NCBI GenBank assembly: GCA_017396085.1
Contig: JAFQNC010000014.1
Location: 59,929-123,928, forward strand
Reading direction: 5' to 3'
DNA from: Tidjanibacter sp.
GTDB taxonomy: Bacteria > Bacteroidota > Bacteroidia > Bacteroidales > Rikenellaceae
Length of the DNA stretch: 64,000 bases
The position numbers and the translations under genes are program-made. The notes beneath the pieces are model-generated. The model had not been told where the DNA came from. It worked only from the letters and a program-made list of their open reading frames with translations, and searched no databases. Below are positions 9,052 to 16,808 of the stretch, piece after piece. The stretch's first letter is position 1. Each line of letters starts with the position of its first letter.

Positions 9052-10617
9052 TTAGCTTTTGGGGTGGAGCACAATGTAGGGCACACACATCTCCTCCAAC
9101 GAAATGCCACCGTGTTGGAACGTGTCGCGGTAGTAGCGAATGAACTGGTTGGCGTTGTTGGGGTAGGAGAAGAAGTCCCTGCCGAGGGCGAAAATGTAGC
9201 TGCTTGTGAGGTTGCCCTGAGGGAGTTGTGCATCTGCAGGGCGGGTAATCTCATAGACCTCGCGTGGGTTGTAGGAGAGGTTGCGCCCCGTCTTGTAGCG
9301 CAGGTTGGGGGATGTCTCCCTGTCGCCCACAACCTTTATGGGGTTGTCCACACGTGTGGTGCCGTGGTCGGAGGTGATGATGACCGTGTGTCCCGCCTCG
9401 GCAAGCATTTTGAGCATTGTGTAGAGTTCCGAGTGCTCAAACCACGAGTGGGTGAGCGAGCGGAAAGCGGCCTCGTCTTCGGTCAGTTCCCTGATAATCT
9501 CCGTTTCGGTGCGTGCGTGGGAGAGGATGTCGAGGAAGTTGTAGACAATCACCGAGAAGTCGGCCTCCCTCACGTGGCCGAAGTTCTCCACCAACTTGCG
9601 CCCTGCCTCGGGCTTGACGAGTTTGTCAAACGACACCTTCCAACCCTTGCCTGCACGGGTGAGTTGGCGGCGCAGAAAATCCTCCTCATATTTGTTTTTG
9701 CCCCCCTCCTCGTTGTCGTTGAGCCACTTGTCGGGCATCAGTTTGTCGATGGCCAACGGCATAAGGCCTGCGAAGATGGCGTTGCGGGCATATTGGGTGG
9801 CGGTGGGGAGTATGCTGCAATAGAACTCCTCGCTGTGGAGGTCGAAGTGTGCGATGAGTAGCGGCCAAATGGTGCGCCACTGGTCGTAGCGGAAGTTGTC
9901 AATCATCAGCAGGGTTGTCTTGCCCTTGCTCTCCTCCACGGTAGGTATGATTTTGTTCTTGAAGAGGGTGTGCGACATTGTGGGCCTCTCCTCGGTGCGC
10001 ACGTTCACCCAATCGAGGTAGTTGCGCTTGACGAACTTGCCAAACTCACTGCTTGCCTCGCTCTTCTGCATCCTCAAAATCTCCTTGATACTGCGGTCTG
10101 ACGACTCGGTGAGCTCCATCTCCCAGCCCACAAGTTTGCGGTAGATGGCACACCAATCGTCAAACGTGCGAGCCACTCCGAGCGAGGAACTGATGCGCCC
10201 GAACTCGGCACGATAGTCGGCCGTGGTTTGCTCCGTAACGAGCCTCTCGCGGTGTATGTTCTTCTTGATGGAGAGGAGTACCTGATTGGGGTTGATGGGC
10301 TTGATGAGGTAGTCGGCAATCTTGGAGCCTATGGCTTTGTCCATAATGTTCTCCTCCTCGCTCTTGGTAACCATAATTACCGGCGTGGAGGGCCTTGCTT
10401 CTTTGATTTGGGGGAGGGTTTCGAGTCCCGTCATACCGGGCATCATCTCATCGAGGATGATGAGGTCGTAGGGCTCACTGCGCACCATCTCCACGGCATC
10501 GTAGCCGTTGTTGCAGGTATCCACAGCATAGCCCTTGCTCTGCAAAAAGAGAATGTGGGGTTTGAGGAGTTCCACCTCGTCATCCACCCAGAGTATGTTC
10601 ACATCGTTATTATTCAT
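9052..10617 (-). CDS. porX: PorX-like response regulator with PglZ domain
   Basis: Seen: 521 residues. A receiver domain covers about 1-125, with acidic pair Asp12-Asp13, phosphoacceptor Asp56 (LIILDEMMPGMTG), Thr in MVTKSEEE and the conserved Lys of DYLIKPINP. The output is not a DNA-binding domain but a PglZ/alkaline-phosphatase-like domain (about 200-520), with LLMIDNFRYDQW, a catalytic TSDHGTTRVDNPIKVVGDR block and a conserved C-terminus. Known: PorX of Porphyromonas has this architecture, regulates type IX secretion with PorY and sigma factor SigP, and its PglZ domain is an oligonucleotide phosphodiesterase. No T9SS structural gene is in the window, so the target here is open. Confidence 0.93.
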   Translation of the reverse strand: MNNNDVNILWVDDEVELLKPHILFLQSKGYAVDTCNNGYDAVEMVRSEPYDLIILDEMMPGMTGLETLPQIKEARPSTPVIMVTKSEEENIMDKAIGSKIADYLIKPINPNQVLLSIKKNIHRERLVTEQTTADYRAEFGRISSSLGVARTFDDWCAIYRKLVGWEMELTESSDRSIKEILRMQKSEASSEFGKFVKRNYLDWVNVRTEERPTMSHTLFKNKIIPTVEESKGKTTLLMIDNFRYDQWRTIWPLLIAHFDLHSEEFYCSILPTATQYARNAIFAGLMPLAIDKLMPDKWLNDNEEGGKNKYEEDFLRRQLTRAGKGWKVSFDKLVKPEAGRKLVENFGHVREADFSVIVYNFLDILSHARTETEIIRELTEDEAAFRSLTHSWFEHSELYTMLKMLAEAGHTVIITSDHGTTRVDNPIKVVGDRETSPNLRYKTGRNLSYNPREVYEITRPADAQLPQGNLTSSYIFALGRDFFSYPNNANQFIRYYRDTFQHGGISLEEMCVPYIVLHPKS

Positions 10618-10635
10618 ACGTAATCCCTGTTAGTA

Positions 10636-10643
10636 CAAAGTTA
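10636..10643 (-). promoter_or_regulatory. Predicted promoter (-7 box) of porX
   Basis: The minus strand reads TAACTTTG, matching TAnnTTTG, about 19 nt upstream of the porX start codon at 10617. Confidence 0.5.
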
Positions 10644-10702
10644 CTAATTGTCTTTGAATAATAAATGCAAACTTACTCATTTTTATTGTGTCCCTGCCGA
10701 CT

Positions 10703-10776
10703 ATTGACAGTTATCAGTTATTAGTTTACAGTTTACAGCATTCAGCGGTCAGCGGTCAGCAGTCAATAACTGACAA
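10703..10776. repeat. CAGTTATCAGTTA-type inverted repeat
   Basis: TTGACAGTTATCAGTTATTA near the left side and its partial reverse complement (AGTCAATAACTGACAA) on the right flank short direct repeats TTTACAG and CGGTCAG. The right edge touches the stop codon of the glsB-like gene at 10778. Confidence 0.5.
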
Positions 10777-10777
10777 C

Positions 10778-11830
10778 TTATTTGGTGCGCTCCTTGCGGG
10801 CCTCCCTCTCGGGCCTACGGCGGCGCAGGGCCACCTTCACAGCGGGCACAGCGTGGCCCACAACCACCTCGTCAATGGCCAACATAGTCTTGTCCAGCAA
10901 CTTCTTGAATGGGGCCGCACCCTTGGTGATACCCTTGGTGTGTCGCTCCACCTTGTGGGGGTACATATCGGGAATGGTTACCATAATGCCTGTCTCCTCC
11001 ACATCGCCAAAGTCGGGGTTGGTTACGGTGGCAAAGGTCTGCATCGAGGGCGACACGTTCATATAGGAGCTAATCATCGGCGGAATAAACTCACCCCTCT
11101 CTTTGAGTTCGTGGGCAAGAATTTTGTGGTCGTCATTGTAGTTGCCTGCGGTGAATATTTTTTCCATTGCGGCCTCGTCAATGCCGAGGTCGATGGGGTA
11201 GACAGGCTCCAGCAGCCCCTCTTTGGCGGGGAAATATTTGTGCAGGAAGTACATCAGGATGTTCCTTGCCTCGGTGTCGTAGTGGGTGTACATCGTAACC
11301 TTGCCGATGAAATACTTTTTGGTGGGGTGGTTTACGATGATAGCCCCAAGGCCGTCCCAAATGTTGTCCATCACGTAAAGACTCTTGGCGTTGGCTCTGG
11401 TGTTCTGATAGTTGGGGTGTACATAACTGCGGCCCAACTCTATGGCGTGGGGTAGGTACTCCTTGCGGAACTCCTCGCTGAAGCGGAAGTAGTGCTCGGT
11501 GGAGAGGTGGCACTCGTCCTCGCTCTCACACACGATGAAGCGGTAGCCGCCCACAATCTCCTCGGCCGCAGGGTCCCACACCACAAGTTGCCTGTAGCCA
11601 CCCTCCACGAGGTCCAATTCGTCAATATCTACCTCCTGACCGGTGCCACCACCTGCACTGCGGAAGGCCCACTCGCGCAGACGGCCAATCTCCCTCATCA
11701 CATTGGGAGCCTGTGCTGCCGTGATGACATAAATCTCGTTGCCCGCACGGTTTGTTTCGCGCAGGAAATACTCCGGTTTGAGTTCGCTCTTGAGGAGTTT
11801 TTTGGATACGGGTTTGATTATCTGTTTCAT
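10778..11830 (-). CDS. glsB: GlsB-like N-acyltransferase for glycine/amino-acid lipids
   Basis: Seen: 350 residues from the ATG at 11830 (MKQIIKPVSKKLLKSELKPE), preferred over an ATG 33 nt upstream because homologues start this way. Motifs: APNVMREIGRLREWAFRSAG, VDIDELD, QLVVWDPAAEEIVGGYRFIV, and HAIELGRSYVHPNYQ of the OlsB/PlsB-like GNAT group. A very basic tail ends the protein. Known: in Bacteroides, GlsB transfers a 3-hydroxy acyl chain to glycine and GlsA adds a second acyl chain, giving glycine lipids important for fitness. Context: 94 bp after a PlsC-type acyltransferase gene on the same strand, the same pairing as glsA/glsB. The assignment rests on family and order. Confidence 0.8.
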   Translation of the reverse strand: MKQIIKPVSKKLLKSELKPEYFLRETNRAGNEIYVITAAQAPNVMREIGRLREWAFRSAGGGTGQEVDIDELDLVEGGYRQLVVWDPAAEEIVGGYRFIVCESEDECHLSTEHYFRFSEEFRKEYLPHAIELGRSYVHPNYQNTRANAKSLYVMDNIWDGLGAIIVNHPTKKYFIGKVTMYTHYDTEARNILMYFLHKYFPAKEGLLEPVYPIDLGIDEAAMEKIFTAGNYNDDHKILAHELKERGEFIPPMISSYMNVSPSMQTFATVTNPDFGDVEETGIMVTIPDMYPHKVERHTKGITKGAAPFKKLLDKTMLAIDEVVVGHAVPAVKVALRRRRPEREARKERTK

Positions 11831-11924
11831 AGTCGTAACTTCATAAGCGTTGTTTTGTTCCACATTGCTGCCCTGCGGCCACTATGCGAGTGGTGGGGCA
11901 GCGGCTATAACACCACCGAAGGGG

Positions 11925-12743
11925 CTACTTTTTGCTCATTTGCTCGGCCAGTGCATAGGACTTGGCCCTCACATAGGCGGTCTGCTGCACGGGGTTGCCC
12001 ACGGCGCGGAGTTCTTCGGGCGAGATGGGGTCGCCAATGACCACCTCAAAATCATTGCCCCTCTGACGGAACATTTCGTCTACGAGGTAGAGCATTTCGA
12101 AGTTGGCCTTGATACCGAGGAACTTACGAATGGTGTAGATGTTGTAGAAACGGTTGCTCAAACGGCCCTCAAAGTGAACGGGCACAATGGTACGATTGTG
12201 TTGCAGGGCCTTTTTTACGAAGTTGGCCTTCCACTCCAAGTCGGTAATTTCGCCTTTGATGCGCCTTGAACAGAGGCCGGCGGGGAAGGTCTGAATGGGG
12301 GTGTTGCTTGCAAAGGTGTTCTCGAAAATCTCGGCAGCAATTCGCGACTGCGCACCGTGCTTGTTCACGGGGAGCAGAATGGGTGCCAAAGGCTCCAACA
12401 CCATCAGGATGTCGTTGCTGATGGAGCGCACATCGCCGAGGTGTGCAATCACCTCCGAGGCGAGGATGATGCCGTCCATACCGCCGAAGGGGTGGTTGGA
12501 GGCGAAGAGGTAACGCCCATCTTTGGGCAACTTGTCCATACCCACAATGTGCCAACTTACGCCCATAAATTCGAGTGCATTGTGAATGAACTCGTAGGGC
12601 TCCATTTGGCCATAGTGGGCCATAATGTGGTTAATTTCGTCTTGGTGCACGATTTTTTTTAGGTAGTTGATTAAAAATCGTGGCAACTTTTTTGCGAGTT
12701 TTGGAGCCTTGTCGGCCAAAACTTTCTCTACATCAACCTGCAT
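11925..12743 (-). CDS. glsA: GlsA-like O-acyltransferase (PlsC family)
   Basis: Seen: 272 residues. The catalytic HX4D-type motif is SNHPFGGMDGIILA at about residues 78-90, followed by an acceptor-binding FPAGLCSRRIKGEITDLEW block (equivalent to the FPEGxRS motif of PlsC) and VPVHFEGRLSNRFYN. There are no clear transmembrane spans. Known: PlsC-family enzymes esterify a hydroxyl with an acyl group; in Bacteroides the partner of GlsB makes the acyloxyacyl glycine lipid. Context: upstream member of a two-gene operon with the glsB-like gene. Confidence 0.8.
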   Translation of the reverse strand: MQVDVEKVLADKAPKLAKKLPRFLINYLKKIVHQDEINHIMAHYGQMEPYEFIHNALEFMGVSWHIVGMDKLPKDGRYLFASNHPFGGMDGIILASEVIAHLGDVRSISNDILMVLEPLAPILLPVNKHGAQSRIAAEIFENTFASNTPIQTFPAGLCSRRIKGEITDLEWKANFVKKALQHNRTIVPVHFEGRLSNRFYNIYTIRKFLGIKANFEMLYLVDEMFRQRGNDFEVVIGDPISPEELRAVGNPVQQTAYVRAKSYALAEQMSKK

Positions 12744-13055
12744 AATGCTGTGGTTTAGTTCTTCTATACTATGTACTTACACCGGCATTGGCGGTCGTGT
12801 GTTCCTGCGAATGCCGTATTTCTCCGATACAAAAATAACAATTTTTGTCGAAAAAGCGAACATCGGGCGAATTTTACCGCCTGCAACCTCCGCCCAATTG
12901 TCAAATTTTCTCTTTTCAACATCCAACCTTCCGTTCTCGCCTTACACTTTGTAACCCACGATGGTAAAATGGTGCGCACAAAATTTGTATATGTTGTTTT
13001 GCTTTTGTATCTTGCGGATGCTAATATTTCTTAACCCACATAAAACAATCGTGCT
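12744..13055. other. 312-bp intergenic region between divergent genes
   Basis: This AT-rich spacer separates the glsA-like gene (minus) from the C10 protease (plus). It holds one clear minus-strand promoter (12830-12837). No ORF, hairpin array or dispersed module is seen. On plus, GTATCTTGCGG at about 13008 resembles a -7 box but deviates from TAnnTTTG. Confidence 0.5.
12830..12837 (-). promoter_or_regulatory. Predicted promoter (-7 box) of glsA-glsB operon
   Basis: The minus strand reads TATTTTTG, fitting TAnnTTTG, and would give a leader of about 80 nt before the start at 12743. Confidence 0.45.
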
Positions 13056-14510
13056 ATGAAACGAAAGTTATGCTTTTTGTTCGTATTGCCGTTATTGTTT
13101 GCGGCGTGCGAGAACGTACTTCCCATTGAGGAAGTGGACTTATCATCAATGGTTGCGGAGTTTACCACTCCCACAAAAACAGTTACTTTCGAGGGCCACG
13201 TGGTGGATATGGACTACCTTGTTACCTCCGCGGACCTCGAAACCTACCTTGAACTGCAACCCAATAGTCCAAACGGAATAAAACGTGCTGTAAAGAGTGT
13301 TGAGGCCAAAGGCCCCAATGCGGATGTTACGTTGATGTATGTTGTGAACTACGACAAAGGTTGGGAGATACTCTCGGCCGACAAGAGGGCACAACCTGTA
13401 TTGGCATTTTCGGATGGTGGCGAGTTTTCGTTTGAAACGGCCAACCCGGGCGAAAAGGTGTGGCTCGAAGGTTTGGCTTGTGATGTGCTGAACTTGCGCA
13501 CAGCGGATAAGGCTCTGCAAAGCCGAGCAGCGGAGAACAATCCGAATGTTGGTTTTTGGCGTGGCTTGGAGCTGCGCAAGAAGATGATGGAGGAGGAGTT
13601 GGAAATGATGACGCGCATTGAACTTCCTGATAGCATAACACTACCACCATTGACTCCACTGCCCGACATGCCCGATTATCCCGAACATGGTCATTGGGAA
13701 TTGACGGGTACAACTACGGAATCTGTGCCAGTGGACACGGTTAATCACATGACTCAAACTCGTTGGTATCAAAAGTACCCCTGGAATTATTATTGTCCTT
13801 TGGAAAATGGGCAAAGAACTATTGCGGGTTGTGTCGCCATTGCTGCGGCTCAAATGTTGTATTACTTGCACAATAAGATTGGCCATCCTCAGAGCGCTTT
13901 GTTAGAACCGTCGTTCTACGAGGAATACCCAAATTATAATGACAGTACTATTTGGAATGTCATGGGGCATAGGTGGATAGGAACCATTGGGGTGGAAGAG
14001 TTGTCTGCAGCTCGTTTGATTAGGGATGTGGGTGCAAAGGCCGAGGTTGAGTATGGTATTTCGAATTCTGGTGGAGCATATACTAGCGATATGCCTGTTA
14101 AAGTGTTTCAGCCTTACGGAATATCGTGTGCGTTTGCCGATTATGCAGTTTCTACCGTAAAAAGTTCTTTGCGCCAAGGAATGCCAGTATATATGACAGC
14201 TTACAGCGAACCATTATCTGGTGGTCATGCGTTTATTATAGATGGTTATATTCGTTATAAAACAGTTACTACCTACGAATACAGTTGGTTTTACGATGAG
14301 GAATTTGCAGCAAACAATCCTATTGACAAAGTTCTGCCACGTTATGAATATAGAGATGGTCCTGCTGACATCCAATATATTTGTATGAATTGGGGGTGGT
14401 ATGATGATATTGACAATTATACTTGGTATGGTATGTGGTCGGATTGGTCGACAACAACAGGTACATATCGTTATCTCAAGGAGATGTTAACAGGATTTGA
14501 TAATATGTAA
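13056..14510 (+). CDS. Secreted C10 (streptopain-like) cysteine protease lipoprotein with Spi propeptide
   Basis: Seen: 484 residues. A lipoprotein signal ends LLFAAC (Cys18). The N-terminal third (about 40-160) resembles the Spi/prodomain (GWEILSADKRAQPVLAFSDG). The catalytic part has TIAGCVAIAAAQMLYYL with Cys259, SGGHAFIIDGY with His391, and CMNWGWYDD with Asn445-Trp446, the expected C10 set. Known: C10 proteases (SpeB, interpain, Bfp) are secreted as zymogens and cleave host or bacterial proteins. Context: 12 bp before an unknown lipoprotein gene. Oddity: the half after about 13700 is much richer in A/T and in rare codons (ATA, AGA, TTA-type) than neighbouring genes, suggesting transfer or recombination. 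Confidence 0.92.
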   Translation: MKRKLCFLFVLPLLFAACENVLPIEEVDLSSMVAEFTTPTKTVTFEGHVVDMDYLVTSADLETYLELQPNSPNGIKRAVKSVEAKGPNADVTLMYVVNYDKGWEILSADKRAQPVLAFSDGGEFSFETANPGEKVWLEGLACDVLNLRTADKALQSRAAENNPNVGFWRGLELRKKMMEEELEMMTRIELPDSITLPPLTPLPDMPDYPEHGHWELTGTTTESVPVDTVNHMTQTRWYQKYPWNYYCPLENGQRTIAGCVAIAAAQMLYYLHNKIGHPQSALLEPSFYEEYPNYNDSTIWNVMGHRWIGTIGVEELSAARLIRDVGAKAEVEYGISNSGGAYTSDMPVKVFQPYGISCAFADYAVSTVKSSLRQGMPVYMTAYSEPLSGGHAFIIDGYIRYKTVTTYEYSWFYDEEFAANNPIDKVLPRYEYRDGPADIQYICMNWGWYDDIDNYTWYGMWSDWSTTTGTYRYLKEMLTGFDNM

Positions 14511-14522
14511 TGTATTTTAAGT

Positions 14523-15263
14523 ATGAGAGGTTATTTTCTTGTAACAATGTTTTTTGTACTGCTGATGTCTTGTGGTGTGCCAGATAAAAACCATGTGGCG
14601 TATGATGGGGTTGTATTGCCGGAGCGTCAGTGGAGTAGGGATATTATGAATGATATGCTTAACCTTATTGAACAACAGGACGGTAAGTTTAGCGACAAAG
14701 ACCTGCTTGATGCGTTGTCTACAAAACAAATTAGAAGTAGTGCACTGTATTTTGTGTATGACGTGGGTGAAGAATCAGAAACTTGGCTTAATGCAAACGA
14801 AAGGCCTGGATATGTGCCTAAGGGAAATATGTTGGCGGATGATGGTGGGGTGTTGCTTGCTTCGCATAAATTGGATGTAACGTATAATTATTGGTTTGAG
14901 GGGCACATCGCACACTATCTTGCACAGCAAGGCTATGATGGTTGGTATTCCACACATCGTTGGTCATACAATGCTGATACCAATGTATTTGCTACCGTTG
15001 TAAATGGTAAGGAGAAAGTATACGAGGCAGAGGTGATGTACTTCGATGAAAACACCCTGATTCTTAAAGGTAAGATTGGTGGTATGGATGTTGGAACAGA
15101 ACAATACGATAATTTGTATCTGTTTGAGCTGACGGGCAACCACGACTCGTTTTTTGAGCGCAGGACATCAGGCGAGGAGTATTACAATGTTTGGGATACC
15201 TACTGTAAGGCCAACGGTGTTGAAAACGAATTTAATATTCTCTTCTTTACCAACACGCATTAG
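14523..15263 (+). CDS. Unknown lipoprotein downstream of C10 protease
   Basis: Not recognised. Seen: 246 residues; a signal peptide with lipobox LLMSCG (Cys17). The mature part is acidic and rich in aromatic residues (NYWFEGHIAHYLAQQGYDGW; SATRW-like STHRWSY), suggesting a beta-rich globular domain with no visible catalytic motif. Context: 12 bp after the protease stop, same strand, same low-GC composition, so the two are probably co-transcribed and share an origin. Inference: it may be an inhibitor, chaperone or substrate-recognition partner of the protease, as C10 genes in Bacteroides often sit beside small inhibitor genes, but this protein is longer than those inhibitors. Confidence 0.75.
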   Translation: MRGYFLVTMFFVLLMSCGVPDKNHVAYDGVVLPERQWSRDIMNDMLNLIEQQDGKFSDKDLLDALSTKQIRSSALYFVYDVGEESETWLNANERPGYVPKGNMLADDGGVLLASHKLDVTYNYWFEGHIAHYLAQQGYDGWYSTHRWSYNADTNVFATVVNGKEKVYEAEVMYFDENTLILKGKIGGMDVGTEQYDNLYLFELTGNHDSFFERRTSGEEYYNVWDTYCKANGVENEFNILFFTNTH

Positions 15264-15570
15264 TAGTCGAGCGCACCCTCACGGGCTCGGTGAAGGTTGC
15301 CTTTGAGTAGCGTGCAGACTTTCGATTAACGAGGGGGGCCGAATTGCAACTCGGAGTCCCCTTGTTGTTGCTTTCGGGAGAAGTTTACCGCCTGCCGCCT
15401 ACCGGTAGGCAAGGGGACTTGTTGGAATAATAGGCTTCCACTGGCCCTACTATTCTGCCCCTAATCTTTCCATTATCAATAAATTTCCAAAATTTTCCAT
15501 TTTCAATTTTCCATTTTCAATTTTATGTGTATCTTTGCGGGCTGTTTAACCATTAAAATTTTATCGAACA
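15264..15570. other. 307-bp intergenic region upstream of rpmI
   Basis: Contains an imperfect hairpin at 15331-15364 (GAGGGGGGCCGA pairing with TCGGAGTCCCCTTG) that may end the lipoprotein transcript, a CTACCGGTAG palindrome at 15399-15408, and the AT tract CCATTTTCAATTTTCCATTT leading into the rpmI promoter. No infC gene is present here. Confidence 0.5.
15530..15537 (+). promoter_or_regulatory. Promoter (-7 box) of rpmI-rplT
   Basis: TATCTTTG followed by CGGG, 33 nt before the rpmI ATG, directly after a dispersed AT tract. The same arrangement (AT tract, then GTATCTTTGCGG) precedes metK and mce. Confidence 0.7.
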
Positions 15571-15765
15571 ATGCCAAAAATGAAAACTAACGCCGGCGCA
15601 AAGAAGCGTTTTGATTTCACCGGCACAGGAAAAATCAAGAGGAAACACGCTTATCACAGCCACATCCTCACAAAGAAATCAACCAAACGTAAACGTAATT
15701 TGGACTACTCGGCTATCGTAACTCCCGCCGATGCAGCCAAGTTGCGCAAACTCCTCGTTAAATAA
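15571..15765 (+). CDS. rpmI: 50S ribosomal protein L35
   Basis: Seen: 64 residues, highly basic, starting [20 protein letters not shown] and containing [20 protein letters not shown], the complete L35 sequence at its usual length. Known: L35 is a small protein of the 50S subunit. Context: followed by rplT after 109 bp. In most bacteria infC precedes rpmI; here the upstream gene is an unrelated lipoprotein and rpmI has its own promoter. Confidence 0.98.
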   Translation: MPKMKTNAGAKKRFDFTGTGKIKRKHAYHSHILTKKSTKRKRNLDYSAIVTPADAAKLRKLLVK

Positions 15766-15810
15766 TTTTTGTTGTTTAACCCGTAGAGTTATTGTTTAAC
15801 CAAAGAGAGA

Positions 15811-15848
15811 ATTAGCCCCGAAGAGCGGGGGAGAACCTCGCCGCTAAT
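15811..15848 (+). promoter_or_regulatory. Possible structured leader of rplT
   Basis: In the rpmI-rplT spacer ATTAGC (15811-15816) can pair with GCTAAT (15843-15848), enclosing CCCCG / CGGGG (15816-15820 with 15826-15830). There is no T-run after it. L20 represses its own operon through such RNA structures in other bacteria, so this could be an L20 site, but no specific L20 motif was verified. Confidence 0.3.
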
Positions 15849-15874
15849 CTTTCGATTAAAACTTTTAATTTTTT

Positions 15875-16219
15875 ATGCCAAGATCAGTAAATGCTGTAGC
15901 ATCGAGAGCTCGCAGGAAAAAAGTTTTAAAACTTGCCAAGGGTAACTTTGGTTCAAGGGGAAACGTGTGGACAGTTGCTAAAAACACTGTCGAGAAAGGT
16001 TTGCAGTTTGCCTACCGCAACCGCAAAGAGAAGAAGAGGAACTACCGTAGCTTGTGGATTCAGCGTATCAACGCTGCTGCACGTATGCACGGTTTGACCT
16101 ATTCGGAGTTTATGGGTAAGTGCCACGCAAAGGGTATCGAGATGAACCGTAAGGTTCTGGCCGACCTTGCGATGAACCACCCTCAGGCATTCGAGAAAAT
16201 TGTTAATACGGTTAAATAG
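15875..16219 (+). CDS. rplT: 50S ribosomal protein L20
   Basis: Seen: 114 residues beginning [20 protein letters not shown], with the basic N-terminal extension and the globular part containing [20 protein letters not shown]. Length and sequence are normal for L20. Known: an early-assembly 23S rRNA-binding protein, often an autoregulator. Context: second gene of the rpmI-rplT operon; a strong terminator follows at 16249. Confidence 0.98.
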   Translation: MPRSVNAVASRARRKKVLKLAKGNFGSRGNVWTVAKNTVEKGLQFAYRNRKEKKRNYRSLWIQRINAAARMHGLTYSEFMGKCHAKGIEMNRKVLADLAMNHPQAFEKIVNTVK

Positions 16220-16248
16220 TTTGCCCCGCTGGGGAGCAAACTTGCGAG

Positions 16249-16279
16249 TGCCCCGCCCACAAGGCGGGGCACTTTTTTT
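16249..16279 (+). terminator. Intrinsic terminator of rpmI-rplT
   Basis: The 10-bp perfect stem GTGCCCCGCC / GGCGGGGCAC, with a 4-nt loop, is followed by seven T residues. Confidence 0.92.
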
Positions 16280-16297
16280 GTCCGAGTGGGCAGAAAG

Positions 16298-16560
16298 GGA
16301 ATTCAAAATTCAAAATTCAAAATTGTCCCCCTCTAAGTTAGAGGGGGTGCCACGGAGTGGCGGGGGCGTCTGTGATTGAATTGAGAAAGTTGCGAGTAAG
16401 CGAGGGCAGAGGGTGCTTGCACACTAAGCCGAGCGAGAGCAACTAAAAGCCACCAAAGGTGGGTTAATTTTGGTGCCTGCGGCGCATTTTTATTTCGGGT
16501 AACTTTTTTATTACCAGTGCCATCCAACCACTCCTCCCCTAAGTTAGGGGAGGTGGCCCA
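16298..16560. repeat. Composite intergenic repeat block upstream of the metal permease
   Basis: From left: AT tract of AATTCAAA units (16300-16324); the two-hairpin module in minus orientation (16325-16372, stem GCCACGGAGTGGC and CCCCTCTAAGTTAGAGGGG); the GCGAGTAAGCGAG module (about 16383-16445) flanked by AGTTGC and GCAACT; a GCCACC/GGTGG hairpin; and CTCCCCTAAGTTAGGGGAG (16532-16550). A near-complementary copy of the 16383-16480 part lies at 34249-34345. The remaining DNA to 16808 holds a promoter candidate and another AT repeat (16768-16800) but no gene. Confidence 0.8.
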
Positions 16561-16636
16561 AGGCCGGAGGGGTTTGTGAAGACAAGAAATGGCAGAAAGG
16601 GCGTGTGGTGAGTATGGTTGGGCGAGGGACGGCAAC

Positions 16637-16673
16637 TTTGCAAACGGGTTGCAAAACGGAGTTGCTACCTTTG
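16637..16673 (+). promoter_or_regulatory. Candidate promoter and operator upstream of the metal permease
   Basis: The inverted repeat TTTGCAA-ACGGG-TTGCAAA (16637-16655) is followed by TACCTTTG (16666-16673), a TAnnTTTG match. The palindrome covers the -33 area and could bind a regulator. The leader would be about 130 nt. Confidence 0.4.
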
Positions 16674-16808
16674 TGGCACCCAAGGCCATCCCTCCCGACT
16701 ACGCCTACTTCTGAATTAGAGGTAGTGCCGTTAGACGGAGTGGTCTGTTTGGCCAAGCAAAGGAAAAATATTTACTAATTACTCTTTACTAATTACTATT
16801 TTTATTAT

